Assembly: GCA_017475725.1 (NCBI GenBank)
Contig: JAFVFA010000244.1
Span: forward strand, 1 to 18,493
Direction: 5' to 3'
DNA length: 18,493 bases
Origin: Spirochaetales bacterium
GTDB lineage: Bacteria > Spirochaetota > Spirochaetia > Sphaerochaetales > Sphaerochaetaceae
Position numbers and translations under genes: made by a program. Positions 8,059 through 16,610 of the stretch are shown in pieces. The number at the start of each line of letters is the position of its first letter. Position 1 is the first letter of the stretch. The notes under the pieces were generated by a model, which saw only the letters and a program-made list of their open reading frames with translations, was not told the DNA's origin and searched no databases.

Positions 8059-8067
8059 TGTTAGAAT
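8059..8067 (+). promoter_or_regulatory. Extended -10 promoter of the large plus-strand operon
   Basis: TGTTAGAAT is a TGn-extended -10 element with a 5/6 TAGAAT box. No good -35 sits 16-18 bases upstream, which is usual for extended -10 promoters. Predicted start is about 8074, just ahead of GGAGG (8078-8082) and ATG 8087. It would drive the operon of overlapping genes from 8087 to at least 16599. Confidence 0.45.
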
Positions 8068-8086
8068 CCTCTGTTGTGGAGGTTGG

Positions 8087-10282
8087 ATGGCTTTGGTAAA
8101 GGTGCTTCATGTGGGTCTTGATACCCACCTTGGAGGGATAGAGACATATCTTCTCAAGATCTCGAGGAACATTGACCGCTCGTGCTTCCATTTCGATTTC
8201 CTTGCCTTCGACGATGAGAAGCCATGCTTCCACGACGAGCTCTCCGCTCTGGGCTGCGGTTTCAGGTACATAACAAGCAGACGCAGGAACTGGGGCAGAC
8301 ATATAGCCGACTTCAGAAACCTCCTTGCAGAGGAACGGTATGACATAGTCCATTGCCACTTCAACTCACTGACGGACATCTCATACGTGAATGAGGCCCT
8401 GAAGGCAGGCATCAAGGTCATTGTCCACAGCAGAAACGCCGGCAATGCCGCAGGGTCATCCTCCAGGATCCTTGGAGCGATCAACAGAAGACGTCTTCCT
8501 GCGGACAGGATAACCTGCGCCGCCGTATCCGACAAAGCCGGTGAATGGATGTTCGGGAAAGGCAGCGATTTCATTGTCCTGAACAACGGTCTGGACACCG
8601 GGCAATACAGATTCTCCGCCGAACGGCGCAGAGGCGTGAGGTCTGAACTGAAGATTGACGACACGAAGGAAGTGATCGTCAATGTCGGTGCATTCAGGCC
8701 CCAGAAGAACCATGGCTTTCTTGTGGATGTCTTTGATGCATACCACAAGCTGCACAAGGACAGCGTCCTTCTGCTTGTTGGTGAGGGTGAGCTTGAACCT
8801 CAGATAAGGGAGAAGGCCGATTCCCTCGGAATATCGGACAGTGTGGTGTTCGCGGGCAGGCGGGAAGACATCCCCGCAGTGCTCTCCGCTGCAGACAAGT
8901 TCCTGTTCCCGTCTCTCTACGAGGGTTTCCCCAATGCCCTGATAGAGGCCGAGACAAGCGGACTCCGGTGTGTCGCCGCAACATCTGTAACCGAGCAGGC
9001 CTGCCTTGGCAACTGCGCAAGGGTGGACCTTGATGCCCCGATCTCCGAATGGGTAAGGGCGCTTGAGTCAGAGCCCCTTGCGGACAGGGAATCCTGCGCA
9101 GGGATGGTGGAGCAGGCAGGTTTCGGCATAAGGTCCGAGATTTCCAGACTTGAGGGTCTGTACCGGTCCTTGGCCGGAAGGTGCAGGGTCCTTGAGCTTA
9201 TAGGGGGATCCCTGACAGACGGCGGTGCAGAGACCCTTGTGAAGGACTATGTCCTCAACATCGACAAGGAGAGGTTCGAGACCGCGGTCTTCGTCGACTG
9301 GATCATGCCGGGAACGGCAAACACCAGAATACTGACGGAGAGCAGGCAGCTGATCTTCTCCGCGTATCCCAGATACTCGATCTTCTGGAGAGGGATGAAC
9401 AAGTTCTTCAGGTCATTCTTCCTCTCTAGGGCCATAGAGAGAACGCTCAGGAAGTTCAACCCGGATGTGATCCATGTCCATCTGGATGCCCTTGAATACC
9501 TTCCTGGGAACATCCGCGGGAGGCTTCTGTACACCTGCCACAGCACCGTCCAGGCAAGACTTGTTGACCATCCTGAAGAGGATATGGCGGCCAAGAAACT
9601 GGCCGGCAAGTACAAAATGAGGTTCATAGCCCTCCATGATGATATGGCACAGGAGCTCAATGACAGATACGGCGTGGAGAACAGCATTGTAGTCAACAAC
9701 GGCATCGATCTGCTCCGATTCCGGGATGTGAAGGAAACCAGGCAGGAGATCAGAAAGTCCCTGTCCATCCCGGAGAATGCCTTTGTGGTGGGCCATGTGG
9801 GAAGATTCGTCCCTGTAAAGAACCATGATTTCCTTCTGAAGGTATTCGGTTGCGTACACGAGAAGAATCCGGACGCCTTCCTCCTTCTTGTCGGGGACGG
9901 GGAGCATCTTGAGGACTTCAAGGCAAAAGTCAGGGTCTCGGGGCTTGGGGATTCAATCCTCATCCTCTCGAACAGAACCGACATCCCCCAGCTTCTGAAA
10001 GCCATGGATGTGTTTGTGTTCCCGTCATTGTTCGAAGGTCTTGGAATTGCGTTGGTTGAGGCTCAGGCCGCAGGTCTCAGATGCATCGTCTCAGACTCTG
10101 TTCCGGAGAGGGCTTTCCTGACGGATCTTGCCATCCCGATGAGTCTTGAAGCACCCGTTGAGAGCTGGAGGGATGCCGTCATTGACAAGGGTCTGCGAAG
10201 CAAGTACGGGAACAAGCTTGAGGACTTTGACATCAGATCGGCTGTAAGAAGGCTTGAAAAAGTATATCTGGGGGAGATATGA
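8087..10282 (+). CDS. Tandem double GT4 glycosyltransferase (two complete domains in one protein)
   Basis: A 731-aa protein made of two full GT4 enzymes joined without a recognisable linker near residue 365. Unit 1: LHVGLDTHLGGIET (7-20), NNGLD (166-170), GAFRPQKNH (201-209), EGFPNALIE with E279 and E287. Unit 2: LELIGGSLTDGGAET (369-383), NNGID (537-541), GRFVPVKNH (572-580), EGLGIALVE with E650 and E658. Both units keep the EX7E glutamates and the R/K donor-phosphate positions, so both may be active and add two sugars in turn. An in-frame ATG at 8027 would add 20 residues, but 8087 is preferred: GGAGG lies just upstream, the extended -10 promoter falls between, and GT4 proteins begin at this strand. 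It overlaps the deacetylase-like gene by ATGA. Confidence 0.9.
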   Translation: MALVKVLHVGLDTHLGGIETYLLKISRNIDRSCFHFDFLAFDDEKPCFHDELSALGCGFRYITSRRRNWGRHIADFRNLLAEERYDIVHCHFNSLTDISYVNEALKAGIKVIVHSRNAGNAAGSSSRILGAINRRRLPADRITCAAVSDKAGEWMFGKGSDFIVLNNGLDTGQYRFSAERRRGVRSELKIDDTKEVIVNVGAFRPQKNHGFLVDVFDAYHKLHKDSVLLLVGEGELEPQIREKADSLGISDSVVFAGRREDIPAVLSAADKFLFPSLYEGFPNALIEAETSGLRCVAATSVTEQACLGNCARVDLDAPISEWVRALESEPLADRESCAGMVEQAGFGIRSEISRLEGLYRSLAGRCRVLELIGGSLTDGGAETLVKDYVLNIDKERFETAVFVDWIMPGTANTRILTESRQLIFSAYPRYSIFWRGMNKFFRSFFLSRAIERTLRKFNPDVIHVHLDALEYLPGNIRGRLLYTCHSTVQARLVDHPEEDMAAKKLAGKYKMRFIALHDDMAQELNDRYGVENSIVVNNGIDLLRFRDVKETRQEIRKSLSIPENAFVVGHVGRFVPVKNHDFLLKVFGCVHEKNPDAFLLLVGDGEHLEDFKAKVRVSGLGDSILILSNRTDIPQLLKAMDVFVFPSLFEGLGIALVEAQAAGLRCIVSDSVPERAFLTDLAIPMSLEAPVESWRDAVIDKGLRSKYGNKLEDFDIRSAVRRLEKVYLGEI

Positions 10283-11226
10283 AGAGTTTTCTCATATCCA
10301 TAGACACCGAAGGTGACAATCTCTGGGCATGGAAGAGGGGCGACGAGATAACGACCTGCAATGCCGGGTACCTTGAGAGGTTCCAGAGTCTCTGCAATGA
10401 ATTCGGTTTCAAACCCACATATCTTACGAACTATGAGATGGCGATGTCTGAGGAGTTTGTCGGATTCGCCAAAAGACATCTGGATTTGGGAGAGGCTGAG
10501 ATCGGAATGCATCTACATGCATGGAACACTCCGCCGGACCACGATCTGGGTTCGTTGAACCCGAATCCCGGAGCACCATACCTCATAGAGTATCCGGAGG
10601 AGGTCATGGACAGTAAGATAGCCACAATGACCTCTCTTCTGGAGAATGTCTTTGAACGCAACATCCAGACGCATAGAGCAGGCAGATGGGCGACTGACCA
10701 GAGGTATTTCAAGCTTCTTCATGACCGCGGTTACAGATTCGACTGCTCAGTAACTCCGCACATTGACTGGAAGGGCCATCCCGGGGAGTCCGAGGGAAGC
10801 TGCGGAAGTGACTACACGGCCAAACCGGAGAAGGCCCACAGGATAATTGACGGCAAAGAGCCTCTCTATGAGATTCCCTGCACCGTCAGACTTTGCAGAA
10901 GATACTTCTCTCCAAGGAAAAAGACGCTTAGAGGCTATGCCGGCTCTATCTGCAGAATGCTCTCGGGTGACTTCCTCTGGCTTCGTCCTGACGGACGCAA
11001 TCTGGACAAGATGCTCTGGCTTCTTGACCATGTTTACTGTGACGGTGAATCTGACTACATCATGTTCATGCTCCATTCCTCGGAGTTCATGCCTGGGGGA
11101 AGTCCAACATTCAGAACCGAAGAGGACATAGAGAATCTTTATCGTGACATTGAAGCGGTTTTCTCACATGCTTCAAAGGCGTTTGAAGGCCGGACGATCG
11201 GTGAGTACGGGAGGAGCCTCCCATGA
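10279..11226 (+). CDS. Polysaccharide deacetylase-like protein (NodB fold)
   Basis: A 315-aa cytosolic protein resembling the polysaccharide deacetylase / WalW-type branch of carbohydrate esterase 4. SIDTEGDN (7-14) stands where CE4 enzymes carry the catalytic and metal aspartates (D9 kept, the second position is Glu or Asp). GMHLHAWN holds metal-type histidines H78 and H80. THRAGRWATD (131-140) is motif 3 with R133. MLHSSEF (264-270) holds the likely catalytic-base H266. No signal peptide, so it acts inside the cell, probably on a lipid-linked or nucleotide-linked sugar. It is coupled on both sides by ATGA overlaps, and the next gene encodes an acyltransferase, which suggests removal and replacement of an N-acyl group. 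Whether it is an active metal enzyme is not certain because motif 1 is atypical. Confidence 0.75.
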   Translation: MKSFLISIDTEGDNLWAWKRGDEITTCNAGYLERFQSLCNEFGFKPTYLTNYEMAMSEEFVGFAKRHLDLGEAEIGMHLHAWNTPPDHDLGSLNPNPGAPYLIEYPEEVMDSKIATMTSLLENVFERNIQTHRAGRWATDQRYFKLLHDRGYRFDCSVTPHIDWKGHPGESEGSCGSDYTAKPEKAHRIIDGKEPLYEIPCTVRLCRRYFSPRKKTLRGYAGSICRMLSGDFLWLRPDGRNLDKMLWLLDHVYCDGESDYIMFMLHSSEFMPGGSPTFRTEEDIENLYRDIEAVFSHASKAFEGRTIGEYGRSLP

Positions 11227-12017
11227 GATCGGTCGCACATGGAAGCCATTTCAGCACATGCCACGTCTGGTTCGAGCAGTTCCTTTCGATTGATGATTTG
11301 AATCGTCTCAAAGCTGAATGCAAGGGAATTGATTATGTTGTGATTCACGGGAACAGGGCTTCCATAGAAGGCAAAGGGTTCAAATCCTCAAGGCAGTATT
11401 CCCTTGTCTCTGATCTCACCTCATCCAATGAAGAGCTTCTCAATCTGATGACAAAGACGATCAGGAACGAGATCAACAGGTCGGAAAGGGAGAATGTCGA
11501 GGTATTGTTCCATTCCTCACAGGACTTGAAGTCCAGCCTAGGGATAATCGACGGATTCGCCCGCATGTACCATGAGATGTATGCACAGAAGGGAATGGAA
11601 TCAGTCCAGCTGCCGACGAAGGAGCTTGCAGGTTACATTGATGCAAACCAGCTTATTGTCTCGATTGCAAAGATTGACGGCAAACCAGTGGTGTACCATT
11701 CACACGTTTATGGGGACGGTTGTTCAAGGCTCCTGCATTCCTGTTCCGAGTTCAGGGTTGCTGACAATGCAACGAGGAATGCAATAGGCAGAGCCAACAA
11801 GTATCTGCACTGGACTGACATCCAGAGACTCAAGGACATGGGCACGGAAAAATACGATTGGGGAGGAGTGTCATCATTTGACAATCCCAATGGGATAGAC
11901 AGGTTCAAGATGGCATTCGGACCTGAACCTGTAGAGTACTGCAATATCAGTTTCTCCGTTTCCATGAAGCATAGGCTTTACGAAAGGATCAAATCCCTGT
12001 GGAGGTGCCATGGCTGA
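11223..12017 (+). CDS. FemAB/BioF2-type GNAT acyltransferase
   Basis: A 264-aa protein with the double-GNAT-like pattern of FemAB / Acetyltransf_6 proteins: RNEINRSERENVEV (81-94), a form of the conserved basic helix before the first acyl-binding strand, SIAKIDGKPVVYHSHVY (147-163), and the C-terminal block KYDWGGVSSFDNPNGIDRFK (210-229) then MAFGPEPVEY, which is diagnostic of this superfamily. FemAB proteins transfer amino acids from tRNA to amines on lipid-linked peptidoglycan precursors. Relatives in O-antigen loci acylate amino sugars. It starts by ATGA overlap with the deacetylase-like gene, so its substrate may be the amine that enzyme frees. Length is shorter than FemA/FemX (about 340-420 aa), closer to the BioF2-type single-unit proteins. 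The acyl donor is unknown. Confidence 0.75.
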   Translation: MRSVAHGSHFSTCHVWFEQFLSIDDLNRLKAECKGIDYVVIHGNRASIEGKGFKSSRQYSLVSDLTSSNEELLNLMTKTIRNEINRSERENVEVLFHSSQDLKSSLGIIDGFARMYHEMYAQKGMESVQLPTKELAGYIDANQLIVSIAKIDGKPVVYHSHVYGDGCSRLLHSCSEFRVADNATRNAIGRANKYLHWTDIQRLKDMGTEKYDWGGVSSFDNPNGIDRFKMAFGPEPVEYCNISFSVSMKHRLYERIKSLWRCHG

Positions 12018-12948
12018 TAATCCTTTGATTTCCATCATTGTTCCTGTCTACAACTCGGAGAAATATCTCAGCCGATGCCTTGATTCCATAAAGGCACAGA
12101 CACTGTCGGATTTCGAGTGCCTTGTTATAGATGACGGATCAACCGACTCCAGCGGAAGCATCTGCGACAGCTATGCCTCAGAGGATTCACGCTTCAAGGT
12201 CTTCCACAAGGAGAACGGTGGGGTGAGCAAGGCAAGGAACCTTGGTCTTGACCATGCCTGCGGGGACTATGTCGGTTTTGTGGACAGTGATGACTGGATA
12301 GACGACACAATGTTCGATATCCTGTTCCGTAATGCTTCAGATAATGGTTGCGAAGTATCTGTGTGCCGGTGCTTTGGGGAGAACTCAGATGGATCCGGAA
12401 GATTGTTGAACAGAACGGAGGCTATATGCTCACTCTTTGAGGAAGATGGTATCTGCGGATATTCGTGCAACAAGCTGGTGAAGAGGGATCTCATAGGTGT
12501 TTCCAGGTACAACCCTGAGCTGAGATATCTTGAGGATACCGTCTTTTTCCATGGATTGCTGAAAAGGGCTTCTGGCGTCTTTCTTCAGAATATGCCTCTG
12601 TACCACTATGACAAACACCCTGAATCGGTTACGAGCAATTATGAACTCTCTGAAATCAGGCAGGCGGGGATGGATGCCGTCTCTGCAATTGCAGAGGGGG
12701 AACCGGATGCAGAAATCCGAAAAGCAATCGGGAAATTCCTTTTCTTCTCGTATTTCGAGATTGCAGTGAACTACGTTTCACACCATAACATAAACAATGA
12801 AGCGTACAGAAAGATTGAGAGGATTGTCAGGGAAGATCGAACTTGGTTGAAGGATTATTCTCTGAGGCGGAGGATATGGAGACTGATAATCCTGAGAGAT
12901 GGATTGAAAAAAGTTTATTGGTTTGTTAAGAGGCTGGCCGGAAAATGA
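12010..12948 (+). CDS. GT2-family glycosyltransferase
   Basis: A 312-aa inverting GT-A glycosyltransferase, family GT2. The N-terminus is textbook: ISIIVPVYNSEKYLSRCLDS (7-26), DDGSTD (41-46), ENGGVSKARNLGLD (68-81) and the metal-binding DSDDWID (92-98). EDTVF near residue 177 is the usual catalytic-region motif. The last 30 residues are basic and could touch the membrane (RRRIWRLIILRDGLKKVYWF). It starts inside the previous gene with GGAGG 4 bases ahead of its ATG and overlaps the next gene by ATGA. It probably adds one sugar of the repeat in the cytosol. The sugar cannot be predicted. Confidence 0.92.
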   Translation: MADNPLISIIVPVYNSEKYLSRCLDSIKAQTLSDFECLVIDDGSTDSSGSICDSYASEDSRFKVFHKENGGVSKARNLGLDHACGDYVGFVDSDDWIDDTMFDILFRNASDNGCEVSVCRCFGENSDGSGRLLNRTEAICSLFEEDGICGYSCNKLVKRDLIGVSRYNPELRYLEDTVFFHGLLKRASGVFLQNMPLYHYDKHPESVTSNYELSEIRQAGMDAVSAIAEGEPDAEIRKAIGKFLFFSYFEIAVNYVSHHNINNEAYRKIERIVREDRTWLKDYSLRRRIWRLIILRDGLKKVYWFVKRLAGK

Positions 12949-14084
12949 AGAATGCAGTTGAATTGATGAAAGATGTTGTCAGGTCCATGGTCTCCATCTT
13001 GCCCGCAAGGAATATCATACTGTTTGAGAGTGTTCCAGACTGTTGCGGCAATACAAAGGCTGTCTTTGATGAGCTTGTAAGAAGAGGGTACAACAGGAGA
13101 TACCGTCTTATATGGTGGTTGCATGATTCCAATCCGGAGGATCATGAGAGAATTGAGAATGTGTTATATCTCAGGGACGGATTAAACCTTCTTTCCCGTG
13201 AGTGTTTCTCAAAGTTGATGATCAGTGAGAATATGTATTTCTACAAGAAACGGAAGAGAGGACAATACATTTTCCACATGTTCCATGGAGCACCTCTCAA
13301 ACATGTCTCGAATTATTACAGAATGCCTGATGATGTTGACGAAGTTGTTTCACTTTCACCATATTTCAAGCATTTGGATGCAGAAAACAACCAATGCCGT
13401 GAGTCAATTATCAACCCACTTGGTTTCCCCCGGAATGATGCTTTATATGAAAGAAAGATTAATCCCCGTGAACTGTTCCCCGGAAGGGGTTTCAATAAGC
13501 TGATCTATTGGCTTCCTACTTTCAGGCAGAACAAGGGAGGAAGCCTTGTTCATAGCGATATCTCAATCCCTATTATCCATGACGAGCAACTTGCAATCAG
13601 AGTCAACGACGTCGCGAGGGAACACAGGGTGCTGATTGTTGTCAAACCCCATTTTGCACAGGATGTCTCTAAGATAAAAGCTCTCCAGATGAGCAACATT
13701 GTTTTCATAGATGATGTATTTCTGACAAGCAAGGGATTTCTGAATTATGACTTGCTTGCAGTCTCCGATGCTTTGCTTACGGATTACTCTTCCGTCTATT
13801 ATGATTATCTTCTGACTGATAGACCAATCGGTCTCTGCTGGGAGGACTTCGACGACTATAAGGAGAAGGAAGGATTCATTGTTGACACTGATGTTGTGAT
13901 GGCCGGAGGAGAGAAGATATACACAGCAGAAGACCTCGGTGAATTCATTGGGAGAATTGGTTCGGATATTGATGTGCTTGCAGAAAAGCGCAATGAAATT
14001 AAGAATCTGGTTTTTCCTCAGGGGAACATACACATCACCCCGCTGGTTGCCGATAGGATTGAAGAGATCTTGGAAAAGCTGTAA
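12945..14084 (+). CDS. CDP-glycerol/CDP-ribitol phosphotransferase-like protein (TagB/TagF family)
   Basis: A 379-aa member of the Glyphos_transf family, which transfers glycerol- or ribitol-phosphate from a CDP-polyol to a sugar or growing polymer. Conserved blocks in order: FHMFHGAPLKHV (110-121; catalytic-type His of HGxPLK), NPLGFPRNDAL (157-167), YWLPTFR (188-194), VVKPHF (232-237) and LLTDYSSVYYDYL (277-289) followed by RPIG. All the histidines and the TDYSS serines expected for CDP binding are present. It is a single catalytic unit, like TagB, without the long N-terminal region of TagF. In wall-less relatives such enzymes decorate capsules and O-antigens with polyol phosphate. The only visible source of a CDP-polyol is the IspD/TarI-like gene at 16673. 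It begins by ATGA overlap with the GT2 gene. Confidence 0.88.
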   Translation: MKNAVELMKDVVRSMVSILPARNIILFESVPDCCGNTKAVFDELVRRGYNRRYRLIWWLHDSNPEDHERIENVLYLRDGLNLLSRECFSKLMISENMYFYKKRKRGQYIFHMFHGAPLKHVSNYYRMPDDVDEVVSLSPYFKHLDAENNQCRESIINPLGFPRNDALYERKINPRELFPGRGFNKLIYWLPTFRQNKGGSLVHSDISIPIIHDEQLAIRVNDVAREHRVLIVVKPHFAQDVSKIKALQMSNIVFIDDVFLTSKGFLNYDLLAVSDALLTDYSSVYYDYLLTDRPIGLCWEDFDDYKEKEGFIVDTDVVMAGGEKIYTAEDLGEFIGRIGSDIDVLAEKRNEIKNLVFPQGNIHITPLVADRIEEILEKL

Positions 14085-14095
14085 AGGTTACAATC

Positions 14096-14100
14096 GGAGG
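14096..14100 (+). promoter_or_regulatory. Ribosome site that questions the flippase start
   Basis: GGAGG is the strongest ribosome site in the gap after the TagF-like gene. The only canonical in-frame start downstream, TTG 14123, is 22 bases away, too far. An in-frame ATC at 14108 is 7 bases away, in ideal position. No ATG, GTG or TTG exists in frame between the upstream stop at 14060-14062 and 14123. Confidence 0.5.
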
Positions 14101-14122
14101 TGTTGAAATCAATTCTGAAGAT

Positions 14123-15571
14123 TTGAAAAAAGGTGCAATAAGCGGAAGTGTCTGGAAGTTTTCTGAACGCATCTGTGCACAACTTGTGTCTCTCATTGTC
14201 TCCATCGTTCTTGCAAGGATTCTTGTTCCTGATGACTATAGCGTCGTCAGCATCGTGGCTATTTTCTTCAGTTTCAGCAGTGTTGTTATTTCCGGAGGTT
14301 TCAGTTCCGCTCTGATTCAGAAGAAAGATGCGGATGAACTGGATTTCTCATCAGTGACTACACTGACAATTCTCATATCTGCAATTGTATATCTGATTCT
14401 GTTCATTTGCGCTGGATGGATTTCGGAAATATACGGGAAGGAACTACTTGTTCCTGTCATACGTGTCATGGGTCTTGTGCTTTTTGTGGATGCCTACAAA
14501 TCCATACTGTGTGCACATGTCTCCAGAAGGCTTGAATTCAAGAAGTTCTTCATTTCCACAATCGGAGGAACGATTGTTTCCGCAATTGTCGGAATCGTGA
14601 TGGCGCTCAGAGGATTCGGGCCATGGGCTCTGGTTGCCCAGCAGATGACGAACAGTGTGATTGACACTCTAATTCTCTCAATCTCTACTGGATTCAGACC
14701 AAAGTTCAGTGTTTCCCTCAAAAGGCTCAAATCCCTCTTCTCGTTTGGTGGAAAAATATATCTGGCTTCCATAATCACCGTCATCTATGATGAAATTAAA
14801 CCCTTGATAGTTGGAGTGAAGTATTCCGCCACGGATCTTGCATACTACGATAAGGGTTCCAGTTTCCCAAAGGTTCTCAATTCTTCAATATCCCAGACCC
14901 TGTCTGCAGTCATGTTCCCTGTCATCTCAAAAATCCAAGATGACAAGGAAGCGGTGAAGAATATGGCAAGGAACTTCATGCAGGTGGGATCCTATCTGGT
15001 TTTCCCGCTGATGGCAGGTTTCTTCTCTGTTGCAGATTCCTTTGTCTCCGTTGTCCTTACAGACAAATGGTTGCCGATTGTACCCTACATTCGGATTTTC
15101 TGCGTCTCATACATGCTCAACATAATAACCACAGGAAATCTCCAGGCCATACAGGCAATAGGGAGAAGTGACATAATACTTAAGCTTGAGATTACCAAGA
15201 AGTTATCCTATCTAGTAATCATAGCTTCGTTCGTGTTTCTGTCAAAAACGCCGGTGATTCTTGCTGTGTCGGACATTGCATGTGCTGTTCTTGCCTGTAT
15301 TCTGAACTCCTACCCAAACAGAAAACTGATAGGCTACAGATACAGGGAGCTGTTAAAGGATTTGGCTTTGAATCTGGTATCCGCTGTTGCAATGGGTCTT
15401 GTTGTCATGTCAATGAGCAGTCTGAGAATCAACAAGCTTTGGCTCCTGGTTCTTCAGGTTCTGGCTGGTGTTGTTGTATATCTGCTGATTTCGCTGGTCA
15501 CAAGGAACAGGAATTTCCTTAAGCTCCTCGGTTATGCAAAAGAAATATTAGGAAAGGAAAAAGCGAAATGA
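14123..15571 (+). CDS. Wzx-type polysaccharide flippase
   Basis: A 482-aa (from TTG) inner-membrane flippase of the MOP superfamily, polysaccharide-export branch, which moves undecaprenyl-linked repeat units to the periplasmic side. The N-terminus KKGAISGSVWKFSERI is the usual amphipathic start, and an unbroken series of about 12-14 hydrophobic helices follows (for example 18-34, 41-63, 79-100, 106-125, 143-162), with FGPWALVAQQM (165-175) and DLAYYDKG (238-245) typical of the family. Homologs usually have about five residues before LKK, so the true N-terminus may be the ATC at 14108, giving a five-residue extension. It ends by ATGA overlap with the acyltransferase gene. It links this cluster to Wzx/Wzy-type assembly, although no Wzy polymerase is visible. 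Confidence 0.88.
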   Translation: MKKGAISGSVWKFSERICAQLVSLIVSIVLARILVPDDYSVVSIVAIFFSFSSVVISGGFSSALIQKKDADELDFSSVTTLTILISAIVYLILFICAGWISEIYGKELLVPVIRVMGLVLFVDAYKSILCAHVSRRLEFKKFFISTIGGTIVSAIVGIVMALRGFGPWALVAQQMTNSVIDTLILSISTGFRPKFSVSLKRLKSLFSFGGKIYLASIITVIYDEIKPLIVGVKYSATDLAYYDKGSSFPKVLNSSISQTLSAVMFPVISKIQDDKEAVKNMARNFMQVGSYLVFPLMAGFFSVADSFVSVVLTDKWLPIVPYIRIFCVSYMLNIITTGNLQAIQAIGRSDIILKLEITKKLSYLVIIASFVFLSKTPVILAVSDIACAVLACILNSYPNRKLIGYRYRELLKDLALNLVSAVAMGLVVMSMSSLRINKLWLLVLQVLAGVVVYLLISLVTRNRNFLKLLGYAKEILGKEKAK

Positions 15572-16599
15572 TTCTTTTGTGGCTGATCCTTCTTGCAGTT
15601 ATATGTGTTTATGGCATAAGGCTACGCAAACCTACAGAGGACTGCATGGATATTCCTCAGACTACTGCGATTAAAGGGATTCTTGTCTTTTTGATTCTCC
15701 TCTCCCATGTGAGAGGATACATTTCATTGGATGGAAAGCCCGGTGAGATATACGATCTGATCCTGTCATATATAGGGCAGTTGATGGTCGCGCCCTTCTT
15801 CTTCTACTCCGGATACGGAGTCATTGAGTCTTTCAGCAGAAAAGAAGGTTACAGCAGGCATTTTCTTAAAAACCGTTTTCTGAAGACGCTTGTTCATTTC
15901 TGTTGCATGATCCCTCTGTTTGCAGTGATGAACATGCTTTTGGGAATAGGATATCCAATTGAAGACTATCTGCTGTGCTGGACGGGATGGACCTCAATCG
16001 GTAATTCAAACTGGTTTGTTTTCGACACCTTTGTGCTGTACCTTGCAACATGGTTCTCATTTAAAGCATTTGGAAAAGCCCAGGACAAAGAGCGTCAGAA
16101 ACTATATGTGTCCGGATTGACACTCTTTATGGCTCTCTGCATATGCGTGATCCTTCAAAGGAGTGGAAAAGGCGACTACTGGTACAATACTGTTCTGTGC
16201 TATCCATTTGGAATGCTTTACTCATGTTTCAGGAAAAGAATCGAGCTTATTCTTGAGAAAAGATGGAGAAGAGCCGTCCTGTCAATCCTGTCTTTGGTCT
16301 TGTTCTTCTTGCTTTACCGAATTGAGGGCTCTATTGCCTACAGCCTATGTGCCTGTTGTTTCTGCATGGTTGTAACCCTAATTACCGGTTATCTCAGGAT
16401 TGTGAATCCGATTATCCTATGGTCCGGAAAATATGCCTTCTTTATCTACATATTACAGCGTATTCCGATGATTGTCCTCCACAGCATTGGGTTAAGGAAT
16501 ACAATGGCACTGATTTCCGCCTCTCTTGCAATCACGATTCTCCTCTCAATCCTATATGAGAAAGTTCTGCGAACACTTGATCGTCGATTGTTCAAGTAA
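15568..16599 (+). CDS. Acyltransferase-3 family membrane protein (polysaccharide O-acylation)
   Basis: A 343-aa integral membrane protein with about ten hydrophobic segments, fitting the acyltransferase-3 family that moves acetyl or other acyl groups across the inner membrane onto surface sugars. The first family block is visible: AIKGILVFLILLSHVRGY with K36 and H47 spaced as the R/K-x10-H active-site motif, then MVAPFFFYSGYGV (73-85) and the helix-terminal charged stretch after it. SNWFVFD (148-154) matches the W-F segment common in the family. Lys in place of the more frequent Arg is tolerated in some members, as I recall. It is coupled to the flippase by ATGA and is the last gene of the overlapping operon. 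A Wzy polymerase was considered, but the N-terminal motif argues for an acyltransferase. Confidence 0.8.
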   Translation: MILLWLILLAVICVYGIRLRKPTEDCMDIPQTTAIKGILVFLILLSHVRGYISLDGKPGEIYDLILSYIGQLMVAPFFFYSGYGVIESFSRKEGYSRHFLKNRFLKTLVHFCCMIPLFAVMNMLLGIGYPIEDYLLCWTGWTSIGNSNWFVFDTFVLYLATWFSFKAFGKAQDKERQKLYVSGLTLFMALCICVILQRSGKGDYWYNTVLCYPFGMLYSCFRKRIELILEKRWRRAVLSILSLVLFFLLYRIEGSIAYSLCACCFCMVVTLITGYLRIVNPIILWSGKYAFFIYILQRIPMIVLHSIGLRNTMALISASLAITILLSILYEKVLRTLDRRLFK

Positions 16600-16610
16600 T
16601 CAGCACATGA

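Noticed and set aside
8027..8086. Earlier start of the double GT4 protein (MKPVWLIIVISVRILCCGGW), resembling a membrane anchor
   Set aside because: No ribosome site before 8027, and the extended -10 promoter and GGAGG lie between it and ATG 8087, where related GT4 proteins begin.
9247..10005. 252-aa minus-strand open frame inside the double GT4 gene
   Set aside because: Antisense shadow of a gene with complete GT4 motifs; serine- and arginine-rich composition, no family resemblance.
15568..16599. Wzy O-antigen polymerase
   Set aside because: Membrane topology would fit, but the K-x10-H block and following segments match the acyltransferase-3 family, and no large periplasmic loop is evident.
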